Shown piece after piece: positions 5,815 to 7,163 of a DNA stretch of 7,163 bases. The position numbers and the translations under genes are program-made. The stretch covers positions 1-7,163 of the forward strand of contig CALPKD020000057.1 of the NCBI GenBank assembly GCA_943324055.2. The letters are read 5' to 3'. Each line of letters opens with the position of its first letter. The first letter of the stretch is position 1. This DNA comes from Chitinophaga pinensis. GTDB taxonomy: Bacteria; Bacteroidota; Bacteroidia; Chitinophagales; Chitinophagaceae. Below the pieces are notes generated by a model. That model did no database searches and had not been told where the DNA came from. It saw only the letters and a program-made list of their open reading frames with translations.

Positions 5815-7065
5815 ATGAAAAATTACATTACAAATGCAGCTAAGTTGTTATTGGCGATAGTTATGGTTATACCTGTCGTAACAATGGCACAAAAACAAGG
5901 TGACGAAACTTTTACTTATGGGAATCCATTTTTTTGGAGACCGTATAGTCAAAATGGTATCGGTGTGTTCGAAACAACAAAGGCAAATATGTCTAAAAAA
6001 TTTGAAGGCAAAACTATTCGTTTTGGTGCAGGATTTACACAACAATATCAAAGCATAAAACATTCTAATGATCTTTCAACTATTAAGAATGTAACTTCTG
6101 GTAGATTATTTAAATTGGTACCAGGCCTTATGACCGCTCAAGCAAATTTATTCATTGATGCACAATTGGCAGATGGCGTGACATTAAATGTGACTAATTA
6201 TATGTCAGCTCGTCACCACAATGAATTTTGGGTAAAAGGTGGCTATTTGCAAATCGACAAATTACCATTTGATGGCGGTGAATTTTTGAATAATTTAATG
6301 AAATATGCTACTATTAAAGCAGGGCATTTTGAAGTAAATTATGGAGATGCTCATTTCCGTCGTCCCGATGGAGGAAATACTTTACAAGCTCCATTTATGG
6401 AAGGAAATATTATGGATGCATTCGCAACAGAAATTGGTGGCGAAATCTATTTACAAAAAGATGGTTTATTTGGAATGTTAGGTGTTACTAATGGTATGAT
6501 TAAAGGACATGTTGATTCTACATTTGCAACCGTTGCAGATGCGAATGCCGACAGAAACCCCTCTATCATTTTAAAGGCAGGCTTCGACAAGCAATTGAGT
6601 GAAAAAGTACGTGTGCGTTTATCTGGTAGTTTATACTCAAACAGCAGCAACGCTGGTAGCGGTTTAACATTATATAGTGGTGACCGTACTGGTTCTAATT
6701 ATCAAAACGTAATGGAAGTTGGTGCAAATGCTTCTACTGGATCAGCTAAGGCATACACAGAAATGATGAGTTCTGGACGTTACAACCCAGGATTTAGCAA
6801 AAAAATCACTGCTATAATGATCAATGGTTTTGCAAAAGTATATGGTTTTGAAAGTTTCCTTACTTATGAAACAGCAAAAGGCCGAAGTAAAACCGAAACT
6901 GTCGAAAGAACTGCAAATCAGTTTGCAATTGAAGGGTTATATCGATTTGGTGCAAACGAAAAATTCTATGTGGGTGTAAAATATAATACAGTAACTAACA
7001 AACCTACAGCTGCATATACAAAAGATATCACTATAACGGCGGCATCGGTTTGGATGAAAGATTGA
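5815..7065 (+). CDS. Porin-like outer-membrane beta-barrel protein, C-terminus replaced at a junction
   Basis: A predicted outer-membrane channel protein. Residues 1-25 form a signal peptide (hydrophobic [15 protein letters not shown], cleavage before QKQG). The remainder shows many short amphipathic strands with alternating hydrophobic residues, aromatic girdle residues and Gly/Asn/Ser-rich turns, without long helices. [16 protein letters not shown] followed by an acidic/aromatic stretch resembles porins of the phosphate-selective-porin type common in Bacteroidota; substrate specificity cannot be assigned. It begins 41 bases after the YceI stop in the same direction, with an A-rich leader and no terminator between, so co-transcription is likely. 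Oddity: bases from about 7035 onward are the antisense of an htrA gene, so residues 408-416 (TAASVWMKD) are not porin sequence, and the protein lacks the aromatic-ended last strand expected of a barrel. The native gene was probably longer by one or more strands. The call as beta-barrel is good; the annotated end at 7065 is an artefact of the join. Confidence 0.8.
   Translation: MKNYITNAAKLLLAIVMVIPVVTMAQKQGDETFTYGNPFFWRPYSQNGIGVFETTKANMSKKFEGKTIRFGAGFTQQYQSIKHSNDLSTIKNVTSGRLFKLVPGLMTAQANLFIDAQLADGVTLNVTNYMSARHHNEFWVKGGYLQIDKLPFDGGEFLNNLMKYATIKAGHFEVNYGDAHFRRPDGGNTLQAPFMEGNIMDAFATEIGGEIYLQKDGLFGMLGVTNGMIKGHVDSTFATVADANADRNPSIILKAGFDKQLSEKVRVRLSGSLYSNSSNAGSGLTLYSGDRTGSNYQNVMEVGANASTGSAKAYTEMMSSGRYNPGFSKKITAIMINGFAKVYGFESFLTYETAKGRSKTETVERTANQFAIEGLYRFGANEKFYVGVKYNTVTNKPTAAYTKDITITAASVWMKD
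7032..7038. other. Junction between porin gene and antisense htrA fragment
   Basis: To the left of about 7034 the plus strand codes for the porin-like protein. From 7035 rightwards the minus strand codes for HtrA with correct family sequence to the last codon. The change is abrupt, with no target-site duplication, insertion-sequence end or long inverted repeat visible. A few bases of shared sequence (such as AAC at 7035-7037) may belong to both parents. The two genes meet tail to tail and both lose their C-termini. Confidence 0.75.
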
Positions 7066-7163
7066 ATGCCGCTAGTGTCTAAATTTCGAGCTTTTGCAGA
7101 AACAATTCCTGCAGTTACTGTTGAAGTTAGGTTATACGGATTTCCAACGGCCAAAACCCATTC
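7035..7163 (-). CDS. HtrA/DegP-type serine protease, internal fragment broken at the catalytic serine
   Basis: Read from base 7163 leftwards, 43 codons give [19 protein letters not shown], then IVSAKARNL and [13 protein letters not shown]. This is the highly conserved stretch of the HtrA/DegP trypsin-like protease domain that immediately precedes the active-site motif NPGNSGG. HtrA proteases act in the periplasm on misfolded envelope proteins. The upstream part, with the catalytic His and Asp, would lie off the right edge. After Val (codon 7037-7035) the frame stays open to 6966 but turns into IVISFVYA, the antisense of the porin gene, and the serine motif is absent. The fragment therefore lacks the catalytic Ser and everything after it, including any PDZ domains. 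Family identity is strong; whether it is a real broken gene or part of a chimeric join cannot be decided here. Confidence 0.85.

Noticed and set aside
6966..7154. Minus-strand frame of 62 residues taken as one complete small gene
   Set aside because: Only the part from 7035 rightwards is genuine (HtrA); the rest is porin antisense. The TTG at 7154 is an internal Leu codon of HtrA, not a start.

Overview
This 7.2 kb AT-rich window reads as chromosomal DNA from a Bacteroidota bacterium, plausibly Chitinophagaceae; the family assignment is an inference. The evidence is a Bacteroidota-style TonB (membrane anchor with an NKEYGAYELRK lead-in, proline tract, TonB C-terminal domain), promoter elements of the TAnnTTTG type, A/T-rich gene leaders without Shine-Dalgarno sequences, and several exported proteins whose signal peptides end just before a Gln. 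No RNA gene, CRISPR array, insertion sequence or phage gene was seen.

Layout, left to right. (1) Positions 2-778: TonB energy transducer, missing only its first residues off the left edge. It is followed by a strong, nearly symmetric intrinsic terminator (816-854). (2) Positions 885-2264: mnmE, the tRNA-modifying GTPase. A good Bacteroidota promoter overlaps the end of the terminator and its -7 element ends only 4 bases before the ATG, so the mRNA may be leaderless. (3) Positions 2385-3980: exported S1-family sulfatase with an intact C-x-P-S-R active-site motif. (4) Positions 4019-4945: exported alpha/beta-hydrolase esterase, 38 bases downstream and possibly co-transcribed. (5) Positions 4946-5188: a 243-base intergenic region holding two TAAACGYTTGT boxes 22 bp apart, a Crp-like site, a TAGCTTTG promoter element and a hairpin with a T-run. 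(6) Positions 5189-5773: exported YceI-domain protein. (7) Positions 5815-7065: porin-like outer-membrane beta-barrel protein, probably in an operon with the YceI gene.

The most notable structure is at the right edge. The last 129 bases (7035-7163) read on the minus strand as an internal piece of an HtrA/DegP serine protease. The match stops right after the ...QTDAAV segment, exactly where the family continues with the catalytic NPGNSGG motif. The plus-strand porin frame runs into this antisense sequence and ends after nine residues derived from it. Two unrelated genes are therefore joined tail to tail, each lacking its C-terminus. This is either a genomic inversion or rearrangement, or a chimeric join from amplification or assembly. 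The sequence alone cannot decide, but it means the porin stop at 7065 should not be taken as its natural end.

Functionally the window mixes housekeeping (tonB, mnmE) with envelope and secreted functions (sulfatase, esterase, YceI protein, porin). I see no convincing sign of a wholly new system. The novelty lies in the junction and in the regulatory architecture upstream of the YceI gene.
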